The notes: generated by a model from the letters alone, not told the origin. DNA of 64,000 bases from Kribbella capetownensis (GCF_004331485.1 NZ_SJKD01000009.1:1-64000), one strand, 5' to 3'. Counted from the stretch's first letter, positions 34,737-44,041 are shown. Program-made: numbers and translations.

Positions 34737-36227
34737 TTACTGAGCCGTTGCCACCTGGTACGGCGTCAGGTCGCCGGCCAGATCCGGGTGAACCCGGGCG
34801 GTGACGCGAGTGCCGTCCGCGGTGTGCTCCAACTGGTCGACCGAGCCCTCGGAGTGGATCCGGGAGACCAGGTCGCCACGCTCGTACGGGAGCAGCAGGT
34901 CGAGCGCCACGTCCGGCTGCGGCAGCGACGCCTCGACCAGCGCCTTCAGCTTGTCGATGCCCTCGCCGGTGCGGGCCGACACGACGATCGCCCGCGGCTC
35001 GCGGTGCAGGATCGGGGCCAGCGCCATCGGGTCGGCCAGGTCGGCCTTGTTGATGACGATGATCTCCGGGACGTCCGCGGCGCCGATCTCACTCAGCACC
35101 TCGCGGACCGCCTGGATCTGCGCGAACGGGTCGGCGTGCGATCCGTCGACGACGTGCAGCAGCAGGTCCGCGTCCGCGACCTCCTCCAGCGTGGACCGGA
35201 ACGCCTCGACGATGTCGTGCGGCAGGTGCCGGACGAACCCGACCGTGTCGGTGAACGTGTACACGCGCCCGTCGGACGTCGTCGTACGCCGGGTGGTCGG
35301 GTCCAGGGTCGCGAACAGGGCGTTCTCGACCAGGACACCGGCACCGGTGATCTTGTTCAGCAGCGAGGACTTGCCGGCGTTGGTGTAGCCCGCGATCGCG
35401 ACCGACGGGATCGAGTGCCGGCGGCGCTCCTGGCGCATCGTCGACCGCGTGCCCTTCATGCCCTTCAGCTCACGCCGCAGCTTGGAGATCTTGGTGTTGA
35501 TCCGGCGCCGGTCGGTCTCGATCTTGGTCTCACCGGGACCACGGCCACCGATACCGCCACCGGCCGCACCGACGCGTCCACCGGCCTGCCGGGACAGGTT
35601 GCCACCCCAACCACGCAGGCGCTGCTTCATGTACTGCAGCTGGGCGAGCTCGACCTGGGCCTTGCCTTCCTTGCTCTTCGCGTGCTGCGCGAAGATGTCC
35701 AGGATCAGCGCGGTCCGGTCGACCACCTTGACCTTGAGCTTGTCCTCCAGGTTGCGCAGCTGCGCGGGCGCCAGCTCGCCGTCCGCGATCACCGTGTCCG
35801 CGCCGAGCGACGCGACCAGGTTGCGCAGGTCGGCCACCTTGCCGGAACCGATGAAGGTCGCCGGGTCCGGCTTCTTCCGCCGCTGGATCACGCCGTCCAG
35901 TACCTCGGAACCGGCGGTCTCGGCGAGCAGCTTCAGCTCGGCCAGCGAGTTCTCCGCGTCCTCGGCGCTGCCCTCGGTCCAGACTCCGACCAGCAGCACC
36001 CGCTCCAGCAGCAGCTTGCGGTACTCGACCTCGCTGATGTCGGTCAGCTCGGTCGACATGCCGACTACACGGCGTAGCGCCTGGCGCTCCTCGAGCTCAA
36101 GGCCCTCGGTGCTCAGTTCTTGTTCGAAGTCGTCCTGACCCGTCAACGAGTCGCCTGAGTCATCGCCCTGGATCAGGTCGAGTTCGACATCGGTGGTGTC
36201 GTCGTATGAATGCGAATGGGTCGTCAT
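34737..36227 (-). CDS. hflX: GTPase HflX
   Basis: A 496-residue ribosome-associated GTPase that splits stalled or hibernating ribosomes. After an acidic N-terminal extension (about 1-50) comes the HflX domain (FIGSGKVADLRNL, RGPGETKIETDRRRI) and the G domain: GYTNAGKSS, DTVGF, NKAD and a C-terminal SARTGEG. I chose the ATG at 36227 because GGAAGG lies just upstream; a longer frame from 36284 has no ribosome site. It lies beside dapF, as in other actinobacteria. Confidence 0.95.
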   Translation of the reverse strand: MTTHSHSYDDTTDVELDLIQGDDSGDSLTGQDDFEQELSTEGLELEERQALRRVVGMSTELTDISEVEYRKLLLERVLLVGVWTEGSAEDAENSLAELKLLAETAGSEVLDGVIQRRKKPDPATFIGSGKVADLRNLVASLGADTVIADGELAPAQLRNLEDKLKVKVVDRTALILDIFAQHAKSKEGKAQVELAQLQYMKQRLRGWGGNLSRQAGGRVGAAGGGIGGRGPGETKIETDRRRINTKISKLRRELKGMKGTRSTMRQERRRHSIPSVAIAGYTNAGKSSLLNKITGAGVLVENALFATLDPTTRRTTTSDGRVYTFTDTVGFVRHLPHDIVEAFRSTLEEVADADLLLHVVDGSHADPFAQIQAVREVLSEIGAADVPEIIVINKADLADPMALAPILHREPRAIVVSARTGEGIDKLKALVEASLPQPDVALDLLLPYERGDLVSRIHSEGSVDQLEHTADGTRVTARVHPDLAGDLTPYQVATAQ

Positions 36228-36311
36228 ATACCTTCCATCGTGGCACGGGCCACCAGTACAAGCGACCCGATTAACGGTAGTCAACGCCCCACGCGGTACC
36301 TGAATTCCCCG

Positions 36312-37154
36312 TCAGGCAGGCAGCCAGGCCCGATCGAACTCCCCGCGAGCGTGCAGAACGGCCGGTCCGGTCAGCTCCAGGTGGTTGTCCGCACGCCACG
36401 TCACGGTGACCTCACCACCCGGGACGCCGACGCGGTACGTGACCGGCAACTCCTCCCGGGCCGCCCGTGCGGCCGCCACCGCGACAGCACAAGTGCCCGT
36501 CCCGCAGGACCGCGTCTCGCCCGCTCCGCGTTCGTGCACCCGCATCTCGACGTCCCGTGGACCACGCCGTACGACGAACTCCAGGTTGACGCCGGCGGGG
36601 AACGCTTCCTGAGGCGACCAGGTCGGCTGGTCGCACAGGTTGCCCGGCTCGCGCAGGTCGTCGACGAAAGCCACGGCGTGCGGGTTGCCCATGTCCACGT
36701 GGACAGCGGGCCACTGGTGGCCGTTCGCCTCCACGACGATGCCCGCCGGACCGGGCAGCACGGGCTCGCCCATGTCCACGGTCAGGGTGCCGTCGTCGTT
36801 CTGCACGACTTCCTTGACCCCGGCGCGGGTCCCGACCCGGACCGGCTTGTCCCCGGTCAATCCAGCCTCGGCGAGATACCGAGCGAACACCCGTACGCCG
36901 TTCCCGCACATCTCCGCGATCGAGCCGTCGGAGTTGCGGTAGTCCATGAACCAGTCGCCGCCGTCCTCGACGTACGACTGCTTGCCGCCCTCGATCACCC
37001 GCAGTACGCCGTCCGCCCCGAGACCGGCGTGCCGGTCGCAGAGGAAGCGCACCAACTCCGCGTCCAGGTCTCCATGGACCGAACCGTCGGGGTCGGGCAG
37101 GATCACGAAGTCGTTCTCCGTGCCATGCCCCTTCAGCCAGGCAAACGTGCTCAT
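36312..37154 (-). CDS. dapF: Diaminopimelate epimerase
   Basis: A 280-residue epimerase converting LL- to meso-diaminopimelate for lysine and peptidoglycan synthesis. The two catalytic cysteines are in AEMCGNGVRVFARYLAE and TRSCGTGTCAVAVAAA, and FMDYRNSDGS and MGNPHAV are further signatures. The ATG at 37154 begins MSTFAWLKGHGTENDFV, as in other DapF proteins; the frame open above it overlaps the divergent small gene and is not coding. Confidence 0.96.
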   Translation of the reverse strand: MSTFAWLKGHGTENDFVILPDPDGSVHGDLDAELVRFLCDRHAGLGADGVLRVIEGGKQSYVEDGGDWFMDYRNSDGSIAEMCGNGVRVFARYLAEAGLTGDKPVRVGTRAGVKEVVQNDDGTLTVDMGEPVLPGPAGIVVEANGHQWPAVHVDMGNPHAVAFVDDLREPGNLCDQPTWSPQEAFPAGVNLEFVVRRGPRDVEMRVHERGAGETRSCGTGTCAVAVAAARAAREELPVTYRVGVPGGEVTVTWRADNHLELTGPAVLHARGEFDRAWLPA

Positions 37155-37178
37155 ACCGAAGATCGTACGGTGTCCCTC

Positions 37179-37442
37179 ATGGAGCTGATCGCCTACTTCT
37201 GGGAGCAGGAGGACGCCGAAGCGGCCGCCGAACGGCTGGACGGCCAGGTCCGGCGCGGGCGCTTCCACGGCGAGGACGACGACGAGGACCACCCGTGGCT
37301 CGTCGTACTGCACGAGGTGGACAAGGCCGAGGTGGACGAGGTCGTGGCGGAGTACGACGGGTGGCTCGAGACCGCGGCCGAGGACGAGCCCACCGCACCT
37401 CCCCCACTGCCCACAGCGCCCAAGCGTTTCAAGAAAGCGTGA
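37179..37442 (+). CDS. Small acidic hypothetical protein
   Basis: An 87-residue protein. MELIAYFWEQEDAEAAAERL is followed by an acidic stretch, then PWLVVLHEVDKAEVDEVVAEYDGWLE and a Pro-rich, basic tail. It is divergent from dapF, whose ATG lies 24 bp away. The last 14 bases overlap the convergent acylase gene at 37429. A GTG at 37170 is an alternative start. I do not recognise the family; composition looks like a genuine folded protein. Confidence 0.65.
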   Translation: MELIAYFWEQEDAEAAAERLDGQVRRGRFHGEDDDEDHPWLVVLHEVDKAEVDEVVAEYDGWLETAAEDEPTAPPPLPTAPKRFKKA

Positions 37443-38982
37443 GCACCCGGCCCGGCCGCACGTCGGTCGGTACGCCGTCCGTCAGCACCGGTCGGCCCGC
37501 GACGAGCATGTGCTCGATGCCGACCGACAGTTGCCACGGATCGTCGTACGTCGACCGATCGGCGACCTGAGCCGGATCGAGTACGACGAGGTCCGCGACG
37601 GCACCGGCTCTGACCACACCGCGGTCGTCGAAACCCAAGCGGGAGGCCGGGAGCGACGTCATCCGCCGGATTGCCTCGGGCAACGTGAGGACGCCGAGGT
37701 CGCGGGCGTAGCGGCCGAGGACGCGGGGGAACGTGCCGAAGTTGCGGGGATGCGGGTGGCCGGAGCCGGTGGCATCGAGGATCCAGCCGTCGCTCGCAAC
37801 GCTCGTGCAGGGGTGCTGCAGCACGGTGACGACGTCGTCCTCGTTCACCGCGTGGTTGACCACGCCGACGGCGGCGCGGTGGTGTTCGAGCACGCGCAGG
37901 GCGGCTTCGGCCGCGTCCACCTCGTCGCGGCGGGCGATCTCGGCCAGGCTGAGACCCCGGCAGTCCTCGTATCGGCCAGGTGGCAGCGAGGCGATGACGA
38001 CGGCGTTCCCATCGAGCAGGTCGCGGGTCCGGATGGCCTCCGCGATGCGCTCGCGTTCGGTCCGGTCGGCGAGCCTGGCCAGGAGGGCATGCGGGCCGCC
38101 GTCCATCGCCCACGTGGGTAGCCGGGCCGTGAGCGTCGTGCTGGAGGCTGTGTAGGGGTAGACGTCCCAAGCCACGTCGACTCCGTCTGCGCGCTCTTGG
38201 TCGAGGAGCTCGAGTGCGGCGGTGACGAGGCCGTAGTTGGCCTTGCCCACTGCCTTCAGGTGGGAGACCTCGAGCCTCGCCCCGGCGGCCCTCGCAGCGG
38301 CGATCGCCTCGTCCAGCGCCTTCAACAGGTCTGCGCCTTCGTTGCGGATGTGCGTCGAGTAGAGCAGTCCGCACTCGGCCGCGGTCGCCACCAGGGCAGC
38401 CACCTCGGACGACTCGGCGTACGCGCCCGGTGCGTAGATCAACCCGGTCGAGAAGCCGACAGCACCTTGGTCCGCAGCCTTGCGCAGCAGGTCCTGCATC
38501 GTCCGCAGTTCGTCCGGTGACGGCGCCCGCTCGGCGCTGCCCATGGCGGCGATCCGCAGCGACGAGTGCCCGACCTGCAGCGCGAGGTTCACGGCGGGTT
38601 CCAAGGGTGCGGCGAACTCGCTCGTGTCCCGCCACGACCAGTCGTGCTGCGGGTCGAGGAACGCCGTACCGGCCTTCATGGACTCCAGGTCGGTGATCGG
38701 GAACGGCGACCAGCCGCAGTTCCCGGTGACCAGCGTGGTGACGCCCTGATGCAGCTGCGTGGTCGCGTCCGGCGACGTGCGCACGCTGAAGTCCGCGTGC
38801 GAGTGCAGGTCGATGAACCCCGGTGCCACGATGTTGCCCGCGGCATCGATCACCTCGGCGTCGGCCGGTGCGGAGTCAGGCGGCAGTACGTCGGCGATCC
38901 GCCCGCCGTCGATCAGTACCGTTGCAGCTACGGCATCCGCACCGCTGCCGTCCAGGACGAGGCCACCCGTGATCGCGATCAT
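37429..38982 (-). CDS. N-acyl-D-amino-acid deacylase family amidohydrolase
   Basis: A 517-residue metal-dependent amidohydrolase. PGFIDLHSHADFSV carries the HxH metal ligands, VTTLVTGNCGWSPFP a cysteine typical of D-aminoacylases, and YSTHIRNEG and LEVSHLKAVGK carry further metal ligands, with a late SDGWILD aspartate. It would remove the acyl group from N-acyl-D-amino acids. ATG 38982 overlaps the permease stop by 4 bases (ATGA). Together with the racemase-like gene at 40430 it forms a pathway for acylated amino acids of either chirality. Confidence 0.88.
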   Translation of the reverse strand: MIAITGGLVLDGSGADAVAATVLIDGGRIADVLPPDSAPADAEVIDAAGNIVAPGFIDLHSHADFSVRTSPDATTQLHQGVTTLVTGNCGWSPFPITDLESMKAGTAFLDPQHDWSWRDTSEFAAPLEPAVNLALQVGHSSLRIAAMGSAERAPSPDELRTMQDLLRKAADQGAVGFSTGLIYAPGAYAESSEVAALVATAAECGLLYSTHIRNEGADLLKALDEAIAAARAAGARLEVSHLKAVGKANYGLVTAALELLDQERADGVDVAWDVYPYTASSTTLTARLPTWAMDGGPHALLARLADRTERERIAEAIRTRDLLDGNAVVIASLPPGRYEDCRGLSLAEIARRDEVDAAEAALRVLEHHRAAVGVVNHAVNEDDVVTVLQHPCTSVASDGWILDATGSGHPHPRNFGTFPRVLGRYARDLGVLTLPEAIRRMTSLPASRLGFDDRGVVRAGAVADLVVLDPAQVADRSTYDDPWQLSVGIEHMLVAGRPVLTDGVPTDVRPGRVLTLS

Positions 38983-40412
38983 GTTGTCACCAGCAATATC
39001 ACGGCGTACATCACGCAGGCGGGCACCAGCATCATCCACCCGGTGATCAGCATGCTCTTCAGGTCGGACGATCGAGCCAGGCCCATCGCTCCGACCATGT
39101 TCGCGTTCGGGAACGGACCGTACGTGTCAGCCTTCGACGCGAACAGCAGCACCACGACCCAGGCGCCCGGTCCGACCCCGGCGCTCGCCGCAAGCGTCCC
39201 GAACACCTTGTCCAGCAGGACGACCTGGGCAGCGGTCGCACCCGGTACGCCGACCCAACCGAGCAGGGCGATCGCGATCGCCACCCCGAAGCCGGACACC
39301 GTCGCGAGCTCCGGGCCGAGCTGGTCGAGGATGACCTTGAACGGAGCGAGCTGGTCGATCAGCGCGAAGAGGGCCGCCAGCAACCAGAACAGGAGCAGGA
39401 TGCTGATCAGCTTCGCTCCACCGCGGTACATGTGCTCGGCGATGTCCTTCGCGGACAGCCGTCCGGCCAACCCCGTGACGATGCCCAGCACCGGCAGCGC
39501 GAGCAGCGGGAAGTTGGTGCCGGCCTCGGTCACCGTCGCGTAGACGACGCTGCCGAGCAGGACGACGAGGAAGGTGGCAGTCGCGGCGCGTGGCGCCCGA
39601 GCGGTCGTCGCACTGTCGTCCGAGACGAGTTCCGCCAGGTCGTATTCGTCGCCGGTGCGCGCGGTCCGGCGCTGAATGTAGGCCACCACGAACGGCCCGA
39701 CCACCAGCGAGAGCAGGGCCAGCGGGCCGGCGCCGTACCCGAGGTAGGTCAGGTAGTTGACGTCGGCCGCGGTCATGATCGCCACGTTCGAACCGGCGAA
39801 GGGCGCGATCGTGAGGCCGGCGCAGCCGCCGATGAAGATCATCGACGCGGTCGCGGCGCGGGTGTAGCCCAGCCGCGCGGTGATCGGCAGCACGATCGGC
39901 GCCGCGATGGCCAGCGCACCGGCCAGCGTGCCGAGACTGGCGACGAGGATCAGGCACGCGATCATCACGCCGAGCACGACCGCGACCTTGCTGCGGTTGC
40001 CGGCCACCCGCATCACGCCGGACACGATCGTCGTGGCCACGCCGGTGACTCTGAGGACCTCGCCGACACCGGCGCCGAGCACGATGATCAGGCCGATCGC
40101 GGTGACCGAGTCGGCCAGCGACTTGCCCAGCAACGTGCCGGTCTCGATCGGGCTCAGTCCCGCGATCAGTACGCCGGACAGCACCGCGACAACGGTGCCG
40201 ACGACGATGTCCATGCCGAGCAGGCACAGGACGGCGTACAGCACGATCGGCAGCAGGCCCCACAGCGTCGGGCCGTCGGTGAGCAGGCCGGCGACGATCG
40301 AGACGACCAGCCCGGCCGCGGCCAGCGCGTTCACCAGCCGACGGCGCCCGGGCGCGACTTCGACCTGGTAGGCGTTCGCGGACGTGGTCGTGCTCTTCTG
40401 GTCCTGGCTCAT
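38979..40412 (-). CDS. GntP/DcuC-like permease (probable uptake for acyl-amino acids)
   Basis: A 477-residue inner-membrane protein with about 11-13 hydrophobic segments. The arrangement and motifs such as VLGAGVGEVLRVTG, GGCAGLTIAPFAGSNVAIM and FASKADTYGPFPNANMVG resemble large carboxylate or gluconate transporters of the ion-transporter superfamily. It lies between the racemase-like and D-acylase genes, suggesting it imports their substrate. ATG 40412 has a modest AGGAC ribosome site. Family placement is approximate. Confidence 0.75.
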   Translation of the reverse strand: MSQDQKSTTTSANAYQVEVAPGRRRLVNALAAAGLVVSIVAGLLTDGPTLWGLLPIVLYAVLCLLGMDIVVGTVVAVLSGVLIAGLSPIETGTLLGKSLADSVTAIGLIIVLGAGVGEVLRVTGVATTIVSGVMRVAGNRSKVAVVLGVMIACLILVASLGTLAGALAIAAPIVLPITARLGYTRAATASMIFIGGCAGLTIAPFAGSNVAIMTAADVNYLTYLGYGAGPLALLSLVVGPFVVAYIQRRTARTGDEYDLAELVSDDSATTARAPRAATATFLVVLLGSVVYATVTEAGTNFPLLALPVLGIVTGLAGRLSAKDIAEHMYRGGAKLISILLLFWLLAALFALIDQLAPFKVILDQLGPELATVSGFGVAIAIALLGWVGVPGATAAQVVLLDKVFGTLAASAGVGPGAWVVVLLFASKADTYGPFPNANMVGAMGLARSSDLKSMLITGWMMLVPACVMYAVILLVTT

Positions 40413-40429
40413 CAAGAGTCCTGTTCGTT

Positions 40430-41545
40430 TCAGAGGGACAGCGTGGCCACGGTGTTCGCGGCGATCAACTCCGCGTCGACCGTGTGCCCGAGACCGGTTC
40501 CCGTCGGCACCTGGACGACACCCCGGGCGGCAGTCACCGCAGGTGTGATCACGTCCTGGGCGTAGTACTTCTCCGAGGCGGAGACGTCCGAGGGGAGGGA
40601 GAAACCGGGCAGGCTGGAGATGGCGACATTGGCGGCGCGGCCGATGCCGAACTCGTGCATGCCGCCGCACCAGACCGGGATGCCGGCCTGCTGGGCGCGG
40701 TCGTGCGCGGCGCGGGCGGCGGTCAGGCCACCCATCCGCGAGACCTTGATGTTGAGCACCTTCAGGGCCTCGACGGCCAGAGCCGTCTCCAGGTCGTCGA
40801 GGGTCTCGATGCTCTCGTCCAGACAGATCGGTGTCGTCATCGCCTGCTGCAGGCGGGCGTGGGCGAGCAGGTCCCGCGGCGCGAACGGCTGCTCGACCAT
40901 CGTCAGGCCGAACTCGTCCAGCGCACGCAGCCGGTCCGACTGCTCCGCGGAATAGATGCCGTTGGCATCGACATGGAGATCCAGCTGCGGGTACGCCGCT
41001 CGCACCGCACGCACCGGCTCGACGTCCCAGCCGGGCGCGATCTTCAGCTTGACCCGCGGATAGCCGGCCGCCACCTGGCGCTCGACCTCGGCCAGCAGAT
41101 CGTCGATGGTCGGCTCGATCCCGAGCGACACCCCGGCGATCACCTCGGTCCGCGTTCCGCCGAGTGCCTCGGCCAGCGGCACACCTCGCACGCTCGACCA
41201 CAACACCCAGGCGGCGACGTCCACGCCCGCCTTGGCGAACTGGTTGCCGCGAACCTTGGCCCACAGCTGCGGAACCTGCTCGGGCCGCTCCCAGGTCTGC
41301 CCGAGCACGGCCGGAAGGAGGTAGTGCTCGGCAATCTGCCAGCACGTCTCGACAGTCTCCGGCGCGTAGTACGGATCCGACGGCGACGCGATCTCGCCCC
41401 AGCCGACGGCTCCCGACGCGTCTTCCAACTCGACCAGGATGTGATCGAGGTGGGTCTTGCGGTGCGAGCTGGTGCGGAACGCGTGCACCAGCGGCATCCG
41501 GACCCGGTGCAGCCGGGCCGCGGTGATCTTCAGATCAGTTGACAT
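40430..41545 (-). CDS. Enolase-superfamily enzyme, probable N-acylamino-acid racemase / o-succinylbenzoate synthase type
   Basis: A 371-residue muconate-lactonising-subgroup enzyme. The Lys pair appears in RVKLKIAPGWD, the metal ligands in LHVDANGIYS, VEQPF and ICLDESIE, and the second catalytic Lys in LNIKVSRMGG. This combination fits MenC/N-succinylamino-acid racemase. The neighbouring D-aminoacylase favours racemisation of N-acyl amino acids over menaquinone synthesis. The start overlaps the regulator stop by 11 bp. Confidence 0.85.
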   Translation of the reverse strand: MSTDLKITAARLHRVRMPLVHAFRTSSHRKTHLDHILVELEDASGAVGWGEIASPSDPYYAPETVETCWQIAEHYLLPAVLGQTWERPEQVPQLWAKVRGNQFAKAGVDVAAWVLWSSVRGVPLAEALGGTRTEVIAGVSLGIEPTIDDLLAEVERQVAAGYPRVKLKIAPGWDVEPVRAVRAAYPQLDLHVDANGIYSAEQSDRLRALDEFGLTMVEQPFAPRDLLAHARLQQAMTTPICLDESIETLDDLETALAVEALKVLNIKVSRMGGLTAARAAHDRAQQAGIPVWCGGMHEFGIGRAANVAISSLPGFSLPSDVSASEKYYAQDVITPAVTAARGVVQVPTGTGLGHTVDAELIAANTVATLSL

Positions 41546-42179
41546 ACAGGCCCAGCTCCGTGTTCAACCGGTCGCGCTCCCCCAGCCGCCGGCGCGCACC
41601 CTTCGCGCTCGCGGTGGTCAGGGTCGCCAGCACGTGCAGCACGCACGCCACCACCGTCGGCGAATCGACGTACGACGCACTGCCGGTGGCGACGTAGATG
41701 GACTGGTCCGCGATCTTGGCCAGCGGCGCGTCCTCGAAGTCCGTGACGGCAACGAGTTCGCCACCGGCCTCGACGAATCTGCGGGCGATCTCGACTGTGT
41801 CGCGGCGATACCGGCGCAGCGAGAACGCGACCATCAGATCACTCGAGCGGACATCGGACAGTACGTCGACGCCGCGCACGACGGTGCCGTCGATCAGGGT
41901 CACCTGGGACAGGCCGGCACTCAGGTCGAAGGCGAGCAGCGAGGCGTACGAGAACGACTTCGCGGAGCCGATGATGAACCGGCGGCGGGCGGCGACGATG
42001 CGGGCGGCCGCCTGGGCGATCGAGTCGTCGGCCAGGATCTCGTCGAGCGCCTGCTCGATCGAGGCCCGCTCCTGCTCGACCACGCGTCGCTGCAACATCG
42101 TCGACGACCGGCGCTGGAGACGGGCGTCGTACCGCTCCTGTGGGCTGGTCAGTTCGCGGTTCCGCAGATCGTCAGACAT
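41535..42179 (-). CDS. SIS-domain protein, RpiR-like without HTH
   Basis: This 214-residue protein is a sugar-isomerase (SIS) domain (RRFIIGSAKSFSYASLLAF, DLMVAFSLRRYRRDTVEIAR, VAVTDFEDAPLAKIADQSIY) as in MurR/RpiR regulators. It lacks their usual 75-residue N-terminal HTH and has only a short helical N-terminus. It is therefore either a truncated regulator or a ligand-binding partner. The overlap with genes on both sides shows operon membership in the acyl-amino-acid module. Confidence 0.78.
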   Translation of the reverse strand: MSDDLRNRELTSPQERYDARLQRRSSTMLQRRVVEQERASIEQALDEILADDSIAQAAARIVAARRRFIIGSAKSFSYASLLAFDLSAGLSQVTLIDGTVVRGVDVLSDVRSSDLMVAFSLRRYRRDTVEIARRFVEAGGELVAVTDFEDAPLAKIADQSIYVATGSASYVDSPTVVACVLHVLATLTTASAKGARRRLGERDRLNTELGLYVN

Positions 42180-42840
42180 CGTCCACCGGTCCGAAGTAGT
42201 AGACGGCGTTCCCGTCCGGAAGCCGGCGGCAGGACACGGCCGCGAGACCCTTGGCGAACAACTCCTCGAACGCCGCTCGCACCTCGTGCCGGTCCTTGTC
42301 CGTTGACTCGGCCGGCATCACCAGCTCGGTCAGCTCCTGGTCCGGAACAGCCTTGGGTTGGTCGGTCAGGTCCCACTCGACGACGACGCGGTCCGTGCCA
42401 GGGCCGTACATGTCCGGGGCGAACCAGCGACCGCGGGCGCCGAGCACATCGAAGTTGAAGTGCCCGTTTCGGATCTGGAACGGATCGTAGGTCCAGCGCA
42501 TCCGGGTCATGCCCGAGCCGAGCGCCACCTCTCGCTGTGCGTACTTCAGCTGCCGGCCGAGGCCGCGTCCCTGATGCCCCGCGGCGACGACGGCCGACTG
42601 CGAGTAGTGGTAGAAGCCGCGCTTGTCGGTCCCGCAGAAGCCGTACGCGAAGGCGACGAGCCGATCGCTCTCGTCCAGTACGCCGACCACCGATCCGCCG
42701 TTGCTCGCCAGTGCACCGAGCAGCCGCGGGTTCAGCCCGTAGTCGGGGTGCTGGTAGCCGAAGACCTCGCGATACAGCACCGCGGCCTCGGCGTACCGGT
42801 CCTGGGTAGTGAGCGAGACGGATCTGAAGCTGTCCTGCAC
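42172..42840 (-). CDS. GNAT-superfamily acetyltransferase (COG3375-like)
   Basis: A 222-residue protein resembling the predicted GNAT group. It has EVFGYQHPDYGLNPRLLGAL, then a motif A-like AAGHQGRGLGRQLKYAQREVAL and TYDPFQIRNGHFNFDVLGAR. I chose the GTG at 42840 because AGAGGAG lies upstream; the longer frame starts in the divergent promoter region. First gene of the acyl-amino-acid operon, where an acyltransferase acting on amino acids would make sense. Confidence 0.75.
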   Translation of the reverse strand: MQDSFRSVSLTTQDRYAEAAVLYREVFGYQHPDYGLNPRLLGALASNGGSVVGVLDESDRLVAFAYGFCGTDKRGFYHYSQSAVVAAGHQGRGLGRQLKYAQREVALGSGMTRMRWTYDPFQIRNGHFNFDVLGARGRWFAPDMYGPGTDRVVVEWDLTDQPKAVPDQELTELVMPAESTDKDRHEVRAAFEELFAKGLAAVSCRRLPDGNAVYYFGPVDDV

Positions 42841-42857
42841 CGGCCCACTCCTCTCAA

Positions 42858-42938
42858 AGATACGTAACAGATCCTGAGTAAATCCCCTGGACAACAAGGG
42901 AGTCAATCGGTGACCAAATGATGATACGTTGCATATCT
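42858..42938. promoter_or_regulatory. Candidate operator pair between divergent operons
   Basis: AGATACGTAAC (42858-42868) and GTTGCATATCT (42928-42938) are inverted copies matching at 9 of 11 positions, about 60 bp apart. They flank the region between the acyl-amino-acid operon and the M20 peptidase gene and are locally A/T-rich, so one regulator may control both directions. Confidence 0.45.
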
Positions 42939-44033
42939 ATGATGATCGATCGACTCCGGGAGTACGTCGCGCACGAGACGCCGACCGGTGACGCCCAGGC
43001 CCTGAACGCCTTCGCCGACCGGCTCCTCGACCGGTACGCCGAGCTCGGCGGGACTGCCCGTCGCGTCGCCGCGCCGACCGGCGACCACGTCGTTGCCGAC
43101 TTTCCGGGCCGCGGTCCGCTCGCCGCTGAGGCGCCACTGCTCTTCATCGGTCACCACGACACGGTCTGGCCGATCGGGCAACTGCGCGACGTGATGCCCT
43201 GGCGTGAGCAGGACGGGCTGCTGCACGGTCCCGGCGTCTTCGACATGAAGGGCGGGCTGGTCGTCCTCGAGGCGGCGCTCGAGCAGATCGCGGATCGCGA
43301 TCATCGCCCGGTGCGCGTCGTTGTGGTCGCGGACGAGGAGGTCGGCTCGCCGACCGCCCGCGAGCTTGTCGCCGCCGAATCGTCCGGCGTGGTCGCCGCC
43401 TTCGGTTTCGAATCGCCGCTGCCGAACGGCGACCTCAAGACCGCGCGCCGCGGCAGCAGCCGGGTCCGCATCGAGGTCACCGGCCGCGAGGCGCACGCCG
43501 CCCTCGACCCCGGCCGCGGGGTCTCCGCGATCGACGAGCTCATCGACCAACTGATCGCCGTCCGCGCCCTGGTCGCGTCGTATGCCGACGTGCTGTGCAA
43601 CGTCGGCACGATCACGGGAGGCGGACGGACGAACGTAGTACCCGGAGCGGCCGCTGCCGACGTCGGGTTCCGGTTCATCGACCCGGAGACCGAGCGGGCG
43701 GTGTTGGACGCCGTGACCGGTCTCGAGCCGATCCGGCCCGACGCTCAGCTGCAGGTGTCGGTGATGTCGAACCGGCCCGCCTGGCAACCGTCGGCGGCGA
43801 CCGATGCGCTGCTGCACAAGGTGCAGGCAGCCGCGCAATCGGTCGGTCAGGAGATCGGTGGTGCGCCGGCGTCAGGCGCCGCCGACACGAACCTGACCGG
43901 CTGGCTGGGCATCCCGACGCTGGACGGCCTGGGGCCCCGGGGCAAGGGCGCCCACGCCGTCCACGAGCAGGTGATCGCGGCGAGCCTGGCCGAACGGGCC
44001 GACCTGGTCGCCGCCATCATCATGACGATCTAG
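42939..44033 (+). CDS. M20-family metallopeptidase (carboxypeptidase G2-like)
   Basis: A 364-residue zinc exopeptidase. Metal ligands and catalytic residues are in LFIGHHDTVWP, GPGVFDMKGG and VVVADEEVGSPTA, with a dimerisation insert (about 170-280) and a final KGAHAVHEQV His. Carboxypeptidase G2 relatives release C-terminal Glu or amino acids from N-acyl or folate-like substrates, which suits the neighbouring acyl-amino-acid module. Start ATG 42939 or 42942, without a strong ribosome site, so a leaderless transcript is possible. Confidence 0.88.
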   Translation: MMIDRLREYVAHETPTGDAQALNAFADRLLDRYAELGGTARRVAAPTGDHVVADFPGRGPLAAEAPLLFIGHHDTVWPIGQLRDVMPWREQDGLLHGPGVFDMKGGLVVLEAALEQIADRDHRPVRVVVVADEEVGSPTARELVAAESSGVVAAFGFESPLPNGDLKTARRGSSRVRIEVTGREAHAALDPGRGVSAIDELIDQLIAVRALVASYADVLCNVGTITGGGRTNVVPGAAAADVGFRFIDPETERAVLDAVTGLEPIRPDAQLQVSVMSNRPAWQPSAATDALLHKVQAAAQSVGQEIGGAPASGAADTNLTGWLGIPTLDGLGPRGKGAHAVHEQVIAASLAERADLVAAIIMTI

Positions 44034-44041
44034 CATCACGA

